64,000 bases of DNA from Pogona vitticeps. Taxonomy: Eukaryota; Chordata; Lepidosauria; Squamata; Agamidae. Position 1 is the stretch's first letter; every line of letters begins with the position of its first letter. A model generated the notes under the pieces. It saw nothing but the letters and a program-made list of their open reading frames with translations. It did no database searches and had not been told where the DNA came from. The position numbers and the translations under genes were made by a program. Positions 10,701 through 23,320 of the stretch are shown here, piece by piece. The stretch is taken from contig NC_135785.1 in assembly GCF_051106095.1 (NCBI RefSeq), forward strand, positions 97,714,001 through 97,778,000, written 5' to 3'.

Positions 10701-13700
10701 AACAAGAATATCTAAGGGCTCGGGCTGGGCACTGGACATCATCACTCTATCCCAGTATTTCAGTCAATGGGCAGAAGCTGTATATGGAGCTGCTGCTCAA
10801 GAGGAGGAGTCTCACCCACAGGGATGGAAATGTCACCTCCTATTAACCTCAGCTACCTGGCTGTGGTTCCTAGGTAGTGCATTTCCCTCTGTGGGATTCT
10901 TTCCCCTGGGGATACTGTGGAACCATGGAAGAGCAGCAATTGGAGGGCACAGTGCCAGCACCATCTAAGGCATGAGGAGCAGACAGTTGCAGCCACCAGC
11001 TAGTACATAATGCTGCTGGGAAGACTCAGGAGCTGAAAACTATCTTGCCCGCCCAAACAGAGGTGCTCCAGTCATAGCAACAGAATGACATACAGGGCTT
11101 TGCGCATTTCCCCACAAGTTCACTGTGGAACCTCTAAAACACAGCTCTGGAGGCACACAGGTTTTCCCCACTTTAACTTTAAAAATTGTTTATGTATGTA
11201 GGTATTTTAAGATGTATTTCTCTTACAGGCCACTTTCTGGAAGAAAGGGCCAAAGCATCTGAATGCCTGACATCCAAGAAAGAGGAACATGCAAGCGTTT
11301 CGGGTGGGGGGGAGGTGTGCTGTGTTCACGTAATACAAAACCGTATTTTTATGTATGTTTGAATGCCCCTTCATGAAGGCATGAAGGAATTCAGTGTACA
11401 GCTGCTCTACTTAGTGCTCTATGTATGGATTTATTCCACTGAAAAATATTAGTTTGGAGTGCTGTGAGGTGAATTGAAAGCCCTATCTGTGGGGTCAGAC
11501 CAGTGATAAACTAATATCACATGGGAAGCATCACAAAGCTGTTCTTTATCAAGGGATGTCAACAAGCATGAATGAGCCAGCCTTTTATAAATACAGTACT
11601 GTCAACTGAAGCAGCATTATGAAAGGTGAACGCATACAAAAACTGTTCCCTTTACATTATAAAATAAAACAGTAATCTAATAGATTGTTTAATCACCAAA
11701 GGACAGCTGGGGTTATTTATACAACACCAAATGCTCTTACCTGTATTTTACCTCTGCTAAATATTATAAACCCTGTTTTTATTGCCACAATCATAATAAA
11801 GTGTACTTCTGTTTTTTAAAAAAACAAATGCAACTGTTATTTTTTTCAAAAAAAGAAAAAGAAACTGGTAACAATTTCCACGACTCTCAATACGCTTACT
11901 CTAAAACCATCTCACACAAAGACATTTATACCTCCTATAAAAAGTGTTTGAAAATAAATGACATGAACACATAGCTCAGTTATTTATTCTCTTCCTTTTC
12001 TGGGACAAAAGAAAATCCACTTTCACCTGTATCATCGCTGGGATGCTAAGTACCAATTAATCTGGCATGAAGATTAGCATTACCAAAACACATCCACACA
12101 GAAAAATAATAATAATAAGGAACATTGTGATAGAAGTGGAATCCCTCCATTTGGCACAGTCCCAATGGAACATAATCACCTGCGGCCATTTTGAGCCAAT
12201 AGAACCCTTGCCCAGGTATACTGTACTCAAAGTTCCATTGAGGCTTGTTTTGTATTTCAAAGGATCAGCACTAAAAGACTTCTCCCAGGCACAGGAATGG
12301 CCAGCTTGTATCTTGGATCACAACTCTCAGTATCCCCCAACCAGGAGAGTCAGAGTTCAGGTTCTAAATACAAATTTTTCCCAACCTCTGCTTTCATTCA
12401 GTCTGAATTTTCTCTGCTGATACCATTCTTCCCCATACCAGAATGGAGACGCAAGGTATGATGCAGTTTCTTTCAGCTTGGCAGACATCCCTCTCATTCC
12501 AAATCAAGGTGAGAGAACACAAGAAGCAGTGTTTGGCTGTCTCTTTGCTTCTCCTCTTCTCTTACAGCTGCCTATCCCTGCATAGTGGCATCAGCATCTC
12601 CCCATCCTGGATTTGCCCAGGCTCCAAAGGTCTGCTACTGACGCCTACTCAAGGTTTCCCTTATATATCCCCCACACCTCCATCTTCTGAGCAGCACCAG
12701 GTGTCTTGAGTATGGGATTATTTTTAATGTTCCCCAGTGCCCATAATGTGGCATTGCTCTGAGACACTGAGGAAAATTGGATCCATTACCTTTGGCCACC
12801 CTGTGCTACTTGCTGGTTGCCACTTCTGGCCAGCTGCTTGACAGTGTGCTTTACCTAGGACCCAGCCCAAACCTTGAGTTGCCCCTGCCACTTGACATTT
12901 TGGGAGGGGGGCACTGGAATTTGGCTTCTGGGTTCACAAAGTTGGCTATGCTACAAATTCAGTCATTCTAATCATAATTCACACACTCTGCACAGAATCA
13001 GGTGTGTGTCAATAAACAGGGTGATAATGGATCCCATCACAGATAGCTCCTCATATATCAGTGCAGAACAGGAAAACCTAAACATAAAGATATAGTCCAA
13101 TAATTTGGCATGGGGGGAGGAACCAATCAAAAGATCCAGAAAACAGATTCTAAAATTATTGCACAAGCACATCAGAGATCTGCAAAGATAACAATTAAGT
13201 GCAGTCATTTCAAAAAGCCAGTAAGGCCCTGTAATAGTTCTATAAGGGATTAAAATAAAAGTTTAACAAGTAATCCTGAAGAATAAGCAACCACAAAGGA
13301 AATAGTATAATCTGAAATGATATAATTGATTAGTTCTTAGCAAAAAATAAAAAAATAATGATACACTCTACCTCTCTCTTAGGATCTACCTCGCTTCTAC
13401 TCTAAGCTTTAATCAGAAAAACGGGTAGATTAATCAACAAAGGTTTAGTTTGTTTGTGCATTTATTTATTTATCTATAAATGGGGAACAGTTGTAACTGG
13501 AAAGGTCAAATTCTAATAAGTAGGGAAGAGAATTACTTTTTTTAAAAAAAATGGTGCTATTTTAGTTCTGGCGTTCTTCCTGTTATCAAAAGTAAAAATA
13601 AAAGTTAAGCTGGCTTTACACTATTTCATTTGTAACTATTTTTCTTTCTTAAGTTGTAAGCTTTTTTCAGTTTCATATCTCCCTTACTTCAGTATGTCAA

Positions 13701-14183
13701 AAGGAAACCTTCATTTAAGTGTTAGAAATCTGCACATTTATTTAAATTCTATAAATTAACTGGATATAAAGTCCAATTTAGTTTGAGGTTTTTTTAAAAA
13801 AAGATTGTACCTAATTTTGAAATTTACCTTTAACCATCAGCATTATGTTCAGCTTTGCCTCCCTAAAATTTTCTATTTTCTGTGAACGCTTCTGGACAAA
13901 CAGAGGAGCCATATTTGCTGGCTGTGGCGAAAAACAAATCTTTAAAAATCTCCACAGACTCCGGAGGTCCCCATCACCGCTTTGAGTCCTCAAAGAATCG
14001 AAATCTAATGTTGTGAACAAATACTATTATTGAATGATAGCATTTGTACAATAGCAGCCAAATGCATTCACTGGTGCCACTAGGAAGACAAGGAAACACA
14101 GGTCTAGTCCTCACTGAGGCAACACATTTGTGTTTGCCCTGTGCTAGTTTAGACAGAGGTAAAGCTCTTAGGAATGAATGGCT

Positions 14184-14565
14184 GCGGTCCTTGTTTTTGG
14201 AAGGGAAGCTGAGCCTACTGCTTGCTTCTGAGGACAGTGGTGTGCGACGGCAGCAGGAACCAGTAAGCAGTAGACGATGGCAGTGTGGCAGGTAGGCAAT
14301 GGGGGACGGTGGGGGAGCAGGGGGGCAATGGCAGGAGCATGTAGGCAGTAGGGGGGCAGAGGCCAGGCCCACTGCTTCTGAGCATGCGCAGAGGCAAAGG
14401 CCTGCTCCGGGAAGGGAAGCCAGAACTGCTGCTTCTGAACATGCTCATGCACATGTCCTCTCCCAGCCTTCATCCAAGACTTGGGACTCAAACTCGAGGC
14501 CTGGGACTTGGGAACAAAGACTTGACTCAACTCTTGTTACCAAAGACTTGGGACTCTGATCCAAA
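14184..14565. repeat. Low-copy internal repeats (CTTCTGAGCATGC and ACTTGGGACTC words)
   Basis: The word TGCTTCTGA(G/A)CATGC is repeated at about 14371-14388 and 14430-14445, with a related copy near 14220. ACTTGGGACTC recurs between 14479 and 14560. The stretch is moderately GC-rich compared with its surroundings. No family was recognised. Confidence 0.35.
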
Positions 14566-16342
14566 GATTTACCAACATCCCTGAATTTGTTTCGCCTCCT
14601 TCAAAAGCTGCGTTGGTGTGCCATCAATACATCCTTTTCTGTCTCCTGAACTGCCCACCATTCATCTTCAGCAGATGATGCCAACAGTTTGAGAGAATTT
14701 TCCCCCACCCACCTTTTCCACATCATTCTTGATATGATGCCACCCTGCCTTGCTTCCTTTACCCACTTTTTTATTTTGAGCCCCCCAAAAATTCCCTTCT
14801 CACAGGGGAATTGTTTCAATCTCTTAAACATATTATTTCAGTGCTTTTCTGTACTGCCTTACCATATCCTATATGCTTCTAACATGACAGTGTTACATGT
14901 GGAGCAGTTCTTTTTTTCCTTTAACAATTTGTGGGGAGTGTTCCACTGTGTGAGTTCTTCACCTGTATTTGGAAGTGGTGCTACCGCAGCACAGTGGGAA
15001 CTAGGACATATCCTTGCTTTCTCTAGCATACATAACCTTTAATCCTCTGCGGGGAACAAACCTCATTCTATATGTGACAGGTACGGTCATGAACTGTATG
15101 GGAAAACAAACCATGGCATAGCATTCAAGGCCAGTTCCAGGGATGAACTGGAACTGAACCAGGGGGTGCCAAGATGAGTTTACAATCTGTAGTTTTTTTC
15201 TTTAATGTACTGTCTGCAATGAGCTAGGGCTGCAAAAAGGAGGTGTCCATAAATTTCCCCCACCCCAAAGTTCTGCAAGTTGCTTGAGTATTAACTTTAA
15301 AAAAAATTCCTTCCTTTTGTTTTCAAAGTATGTTTCTTGTTTGATTTCCAATTCACGAACAATCTGAAATTGTTTAATGATTGAAGATCATTAATATAAT
15401 ATATAAATTCAATGTGGATGTTGTTGGCAAGGCGCATGGCTTTGGGGCCGGGAAACTTCCGTTTGAGGTCTTCATTGAGTTGCGAAGGTCCCTAGCTATC
15501 ACTGGCCTAATCATTCTGCCTCTGCTCACCTTAGGAGGAGAAAACAAACAAGCTTCTACATAAACTCCTTGGAGGAAAGGCAATATACAAATATGAGATA
15601 CATAAAGAGCTGCATTTGCACTGGCCTTCAAAGCAGGGCCAGCTAGACCACTAAGCAAAATGATGCAGTCAATTAAGGCAGCAGATTTGGGTTGTTATGC
15701 AGGGACAGAGAACAGCTATTGATTTAATATTTTACTGCTTGGGACAGAGAAAGATCCTTGTAGGATTTTGTATCTCATGTACCCCCAAAACATAGCTGGC
15801 TCTGGGTACTATGCAACCTAGACAATTTGGGGAGGGGCGCATTTTCTGGTATAACTTAGGCAGGGACTGGTTTAGGCTGACCCTGCTTCATGGCGCAGAA
15901 CTAAGTCCCAACGGTGCTCTCCTGCAGTGCTATCTGCATCACTGGAAGAAGCAGACTGCAATAACCACAGGAAGGGAACTGAGGCTGAGTCCCAAGCCTT
16001 CCTCCCACTGATAATCTCCTGCTGTCTGCACAGATCAGCACCGTTTTCTCCCAGCAGGCAAATGCAGGAACCGCTCTAACACAAGCCACTGCTTGTTTGG
16101 TCACCCAGGGAACACAGCTTCCAGCTGCTGTCAGACAAGTCCCCCACACACCTATCTTAGGGGGCAAGAGGTGGGGAGGGGGTTACTTAGATTGCTCACC
16201 GTTGCGGGGTCCTGCAGACACACCATCATGCTCTTTGTGCCTTGTGAATAAAAGAACACACTCTGTTCAGAGTAGGTTTATCTCAGTGGCAGGGAAACAA
16301 ATCTGTAGATGGTTTGCACTGTGTACATCTCCCATTTTTCCT

Positions 16343-17083
<741 letters not shown>

Positions 17084-17333
17084 TTAATAGTGCTGTTTGC
17101 TTTTTTTACTGATTTTGGATTTTGCGTTAACCTTTCGGGCAGCATTCATCGCGTCCCCTTTCTTCTGAGGTCTCCAAATGTCCCTTGAGCAGTCAACAGG
17201 TTCATAAAACAATTTTATGGGATGCGCACAGATTTTGTCCTCCTTGGCTTTCTTTAGGTGCATCCGTCCTTTCTGGAAAGAGTGAGGTTTCACATCAGGG
17301 GTGTTGTAGAAAGCATGCTGAGCTCCTCGGCTG
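17084..17333 (-). CDS. ZNF365: ZNF365 exon 5 (last coding exon)
   Basis: The acceptor TTCTTAGCAG precedes C|AGC CGA GGA. The single C completes the split codon CTC from exon 4, giving CLSRGA where human has CLSRGH. The peptide continues with YNTPDVKPHSFQKGRMHLKK and ends in SKISKKSKQHY before TAA at 17084-17086. It is rich in Lys/Arg and shares the HLKKAK block and a (W/C)RPxKKG block with the human C-terminus. AG dinucleotides 3 bp to either side would add or remove one Ser codon. I chose the one giving the best match. Confidence 0.88.
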
Positions 17334-20300
17334 CTGCTAAGAAGGAAGAGAAAAGCAAGATCAAACTTAAGGAGAACCTGGTAAATCTAGCTTAACTGAT
17401 GTATACTTTGAGCAGCACATTGCCAGTAATATTACTTGACAATGTTTGGAAAGTTACTTTAAAAGTAACTTAGTTGAAGAGCAAAATTAAAGCAATTAAT
17501 TGCCATTATAGTTACATAGGTAGAAGTAATCCTTATTTATTTTGTTTTGTTTAAAGTACCTGCCACCTACTTCCTAAAAAGGTGGCTTATAAAAGCTAAA
17601 ACAATAAATTGTTCCAATATAAATAAATAATTAAACAAATATAATATTAAAATCAGTAGATAGAAACAGTAAAAAAAATTAAAAGATAACATCAGCAATG
17701 AAAATACAAAAGTTCAATTTAAAATGCCTTTACTTTTCTATTTCCCCAAAAGCAACTTAAACCATTATTTTTCAATTACTGTTCAAAAACAACAGCCGGT
17801 ATTCTGTTCTGTAGCTTGAATAGTATGAAGGAATGTTGTCACCAGGAGTGGCAGATTCCCATTAATGGAAGAATTCTTGCTTTGATTTTGGGTTATGCAC
17901 ATTGAGTTGAAGTAGTGCACAACCCTGAATTGAAGCAGGGGCTCTATAAATAGTGGCCACCCACTGCTCGCATTGATGTCACTTCTGGTGCACTGGCAGA
18001 GCTGTGAAACATCATACTGGCCAACATACAACACTGAAGCCACTGGCCTGCAACACAAAATGCAGTCTCTCTTGAATCCAGTTTGTCATCATGCCAACAA
18101 ACATCCAAACAAGGCAGAAGCATAAAGCATAGCCAAACTAGCACTTGGACTACATACTATTCTTCCTTCACCAAGGGTGTGACTATACTTTGCTGAAATT
18201 TGATTCACAGCCTGTATTATGTCTGAAATTGCAGTCTGTGCTCACATAGGAGCCATCAATTGATTTGGGAGTTCACCTTTCATACCAGATACAATGCAAT
18301 TCACCTTCCAGCCCACAGCCCTCCCTTCTTTCCTTCCTTCCTCTGGTCCCACCTCTGCTGATCATTCTTGCCTCTGCCAATCTGATTGAGAACTGACAAG
18401 GGTGTAAATACATGAAATAATAATAACGATGACCCAACAATAAAGTGATAGGGTGATCTAGCATTAATCTTATGTATGTGGGAAATTAAAAAACAAATTA
18501 AAAAATTCGGAGGACAACTGGAGGAGAGGAAAGAATGCAGGGGCATGCACCTCCAGTCCCAAACATCACGCCCAAACTGCCCCCGTCACTGAAACACTAC
18601 CTACAAACTAGTCCCTGTCTTTGCAAGAACACACCACAACTAACTACACAGGGAAAAGCCTGTTCAAATCATTCTGGCTTGAAAAAGTAGAAGCCCTTTG
18701 TGGCAAAAACAAAAAAACCCAAAACACATGCTTTGGGAGCTAAAAGGGCTGGATCCATTTAAATCAGTCTTTGCATTATGTGGTCATAAAAATACTTCCA
18801 ATTCACTCATTTTATACATCTAAAAGCAAATAAAATGTTACAAAACACTGTAAAAGGAGTTTTTTCTTGTTAAGGTACAGCTGTAATGTAATGTATTTAC
18901 TCCACCATTATTGGGAAAAAGAATTAATTCCAAGCAGCTAGCTAATTGCTACTAGTTACTTCTAAACTCTGATCAGCAACATTGTTGTTTATAAAGGATA
19001 TGAAATGACATACATACAGGCATCTAGGCTTCTTACTGGATGACATATCTGTAAACTAAAAAACAATAACAGAAGTATATTAGTCATATTGACACAAAGA
19101 AATGCAAAACAGGTCATCTTTAATTTATTAATTTTCTTATGCAACCATCTCAGCCATGTCTACTCAAAAGTGAATCTCAGTGGGCTTAATCAGGCATATT
19201 TCTGGGGCACAGGATGGCAGCCTAAATTACTGTTAGTGACTGAAAGATTGCCTCCTATTTCGATAACTACCTAGATACAAAACCAAAGTGCACTCCTGCA
19301 ACAAAGACAATCCAGACTTCGAAGATCCTGTCTGTGAATGCTGACCTACCCTCATTTCATGCATATGAATAAAGGTTATTTTTACTTATCATAAAACTAC
19401 ACCCAGGTGGGGCTATAAATGTACTTTGACAAATGCATTTTATTTCTTTAAAGCAAAATAACCATCAGGGTATTCAGATACTCCCAGAAATTTCCATGAA
19501 GGCAGCACTTCCTGGATTTGTTAGATGTTTACCACCTGCCATTTCCAACAGAATCCATTAATGCATGACAGTACACTTTTGCTAAAGAAATTAATGAATT
19601 CACATTCTGCAGCCTATATAATATTCCAACTCTATGTACCTTGGCTCATAAATGAAATGACGTTTGTTCCCGGGAAAGCATGTCTGAGATCGCACACCAC
19701 AAACTGGCATTTTTACTTTTAAAACTATATGATTTATTCTGCAAGGTTTACCATTCTGCATCATTTAATTCTAGTTTTACTGTTCAGGAATAGCATCAGT
19801 GAACAGTACCAGAGTGCTAAAATTTCACCAGGCAACATCAACACATTTTCAAACCCATCTTTCTAGCCATAAGGGCTAGAAACTCAGTTTTTGGTTGAGC
19901 TTAAAATTCACAAGGAGGCAAATACTGTACGTATTAACTCAAAAAGTCTTTGTTTCTAAGAAAATTCTCTTCTTTCCTACCTGGTTGCAGTGGTTAAGTG
20001 CTGCAATAAATAACATGCTGAGCAAAAGGACTTTACAAGTGTTTATAATCCCATGGTCCCTATTTAACAGAATCCCATGGATTGTCACAAGGTCATGTAT
20101 CTGAATTCTCTGTCATATATTTTAGAAGTGTTGTTCAGCTGATCCAATAAAATATATCACCATATTCTTATTTTAAATAAAAGTCTCCAGGGCATTTACC
20201 ACCACTATGTTTTTCATTTGCTATTTTACATCTCCTGGACGAATTATGAGTCATGGCTCATTTGGAGCACTGTTATACCAAGTGGAACATTGATGCATCC

Positions 20301-21427
20301 TCAATTATCACATTTCTTTACTTATCCTTGTTTATTGCTACCTTACTTTTAATATGGGTATCACATGCTTCAGATGAAATCAAGCTGTGAACTAGTAATC
20401 ATTCTTCTCTTGCTGAGACTATAAGACTATATGATTTTTTTTAAAAGGTAGCATTGCCTACAGGTGCACATGTTCATTTTCAATCCTGCTGTTACCTCCA
20501 ATTAAATAGATTTTGTTTGCATATAAATATTACTTAAATCTGCAAAACCTTTTAATCAGGAACCATGATGGGAGTTTAGATGACTTTAAAAGAGGGCTAG
20601 TAAAATACATGCACGGTAACCCCAAACACCAGTTATAGGAGTACAAAATCAGAAGGCAGCTACTGCCCTCATGTTCTGTTTTTGGGCTTCCCATCACCAG
20701 CTGACTGCTTACAGTGGTAAGCTGGGTTTGATAAAACTTTAGTCTGATCCAGCACAACCTTTCTCATGTTCTTTTGGCACAGCAAAAGTGAACGTATGCA
20801 TACTCAGGCATCGGTAGCTCAGTCTAGGATTGGCAGGCTGCAACCTATCTTTAAATTATATATGCGAAGGCTTTCACAGCCGGGATCTAATGGTTGAACA
20901 TGGCCAAAGAGCCCGAAAAACCCACAACAACCATTATCTTTAAATTATTTGACAGACTGAAGACTCAGGACGTATCATTAGAAATGGGAATTCCTTGAGC
21001 GCTGAAAGCATTTGATTGTTATTGTAAAAGCTTTTCACATCTATTGTAACGTGTAAATTAGCTTGCTTTGTTTGGTTATTGGGCATCAGGGTGATGAGTT
21101 TTGTATCCAAGTCCAATTTTTCACAGACAAAGTTCTGTTGCGTTATATCTCTTGAACACTAATTTCCACTTCTATTGATATGTTATTTGTGATGAATAAT
21201 TTGGCCAAAAGCAATAGTTCCTCCCATCTACCTTTCCCTCAGTTTATTTGTCTACACTACCCCCCATCTGGTGGGCCACACACCCAAGAGTGCACGAGAC
21301 TTACCATAAGTGAGGGATGGAGTCAGAAATGGCCAGAGGAAAAATGGGGCAGGGCCCCTAACAGCTGCTATATTACCTGCTATTAAGGGGTGATTTTACC
21401 AATCCCAGCCCCAGCCCCCTAATGAAT

Positions 21428-21470
<43 letters not shown>

Positions 21471-23244
21471 TTCATTCATTCATTCATTCATTCATTCATT
21501 CATTCATTCTATTTGTACCCCACCTATCTGGTCAGAATTTCCATGGCCAGGCAGGGCCAAACGTATGTATTCACTTTCTAATCTTTTTCAGCTATCTTTC
21601 TCCGCAGAATGGTACCAAGAGAAACATATAAGAAGTCCTAATACAGCTCCTGCCTGAACAAGCATGGATTTAGATTCCCCCCCCCAATGAATAATAAAGA
21701 TTTAATTTTACTTAGAAAAACAGCACTTAATCAGTGAAACAATAAAATAATTAACCAGTATGGCTGGATAGTTCAGAGATTTATGTTTGTGGCTGTGGAG
21801 CCAGAGGTTGGGACTTCACTTTCCCACTGTGATTCTGGGAGAAGATCCAGAGTGTGTAGCCATGGGCAAGCTGTAGAGTCCCAGAGTGCCCCCAGAAGAA
21901 GGGAGTGGTAAGCCACTTTTGAGTACTCTCTCCATAGAAAACCCTGAAAAGGGTCGCCATAAGTCAGAATCAACTTGACAACACACAATTTTTATTAATG
22001 TTATTGTGTTTCTATACAGAATGCAGTGTAATGGAACTAGTGAGGGACCAGTGCAAATCCCTGCCTAGCCACTGGAGGAGTGATCAGAATGGTAAAATCA
22101 CTTCTTAAATATCTCACTTGCTTTGAAAGCCCCATTAGGGCTACTACAAGTTGGTTCTGACCTGATGGCACATAACTCATAGCACACTTCTAGGCACATC
22201 CTAGAATGCTTGTGTTTAACCTTGTGTTTGGGATAAAGTTATCTGAAGGACTGTTAGCATAAGATAGCTGTATATGGTACTCAACCAAGGGGAGTCCTCT
22301 GTTTGAAGGACAGTTAAAAGCCCATAGAGACCAAAACAGGAGAGCACTGGCTGATATACAACAGGCTTCACCACCTCCCATAAACCACACAGAGAGGATT
22401 ACGCTGGATACACCTTCACAACATGAGGGCCAAACTATGCCTGACAGTTCCATGATTAGAGGAGAAATTTCTTAGAGGCTGAGAATGTTTGTCACATCAG
22501 AAACTTCCCACACCTTCTATAGTTTACAAATTGGCCTGCTCCACTTTGTGAAAAATCATTAGGTGGTTTCCTTTAGAGTAACTTCATTTCCAAGTACATT
22601 ACTCAACTGCAAATGTCTACCTGATCTCTGAAATGCTAAGATTTCAGCTTGTAATTATGGGTCTTTGGTAACAAATTGTCTGACCCTCAGCAATCCTCTT
22701 ATTATGAAATGTATCAGCAACTATTCATAGCAACTACTGATTATGTGGCTCTGAGGTTTAGAGCAAACTTTGCCAGCATCCTCCAGATGTGCTGTACTAT
22801 GGTGTTCATATTCCTCGCCAATACGTCCGTGCTGGATAAGAATGATGCCAACTCCAGTCCAACACACATGTGGAGAACATCATTTGGGAATGGCTAAATA
22901 AAATATAACATGTTACCAAAATATTAAAATTAAAATGCAGTATGCAGAGCAAATTGTATTCATTCTGATTACATACGATCATGTCAAAATACTGCTTATG
23001 CTTTCCTGCTACAGTGGAGGGACAAAGTAGTAAAATGGTCATTTCCTCCTTACCATGTGCTCATGGACATCACTGTAGTTGTCCATGGTTTGCTGATTCT
23101 GATAATATTCCAACTGCTTTTCTGCCAGATCAACCCGCTGCAGCAGATTCTCAATGAAGTGCTGGAGTCTTGCCTTACCCCGAACCTCTTTCTCAGCAGC
23201 CTCCTCCAGGAAGTGATTAAATGTAAATACTTCTCTGCCATGAC

Positions 23245-23320
<76 letters not shown>

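Larger units (their letters stand above)
19056..23053 (-). other. ZNF365: ZNF365 intron 3
   Basis: About 4 kb between a GTAAGG donor and the exon 4 acceptor. It contains an ATTT/ATTC tract (21425-21510), two SINEs (21761-21991 and 22020-22172), a hAT-like remnant (22765-22890) and a short repeat at 20862-20932. The rest shows nothing recognisable. Confidence 0.8.

Noticed and set aside
10660-10968. 102-codon frame as a small gene
   Set aside because: No domain, no promoter or splice context, and composition like the surrounding non-coding DNA.
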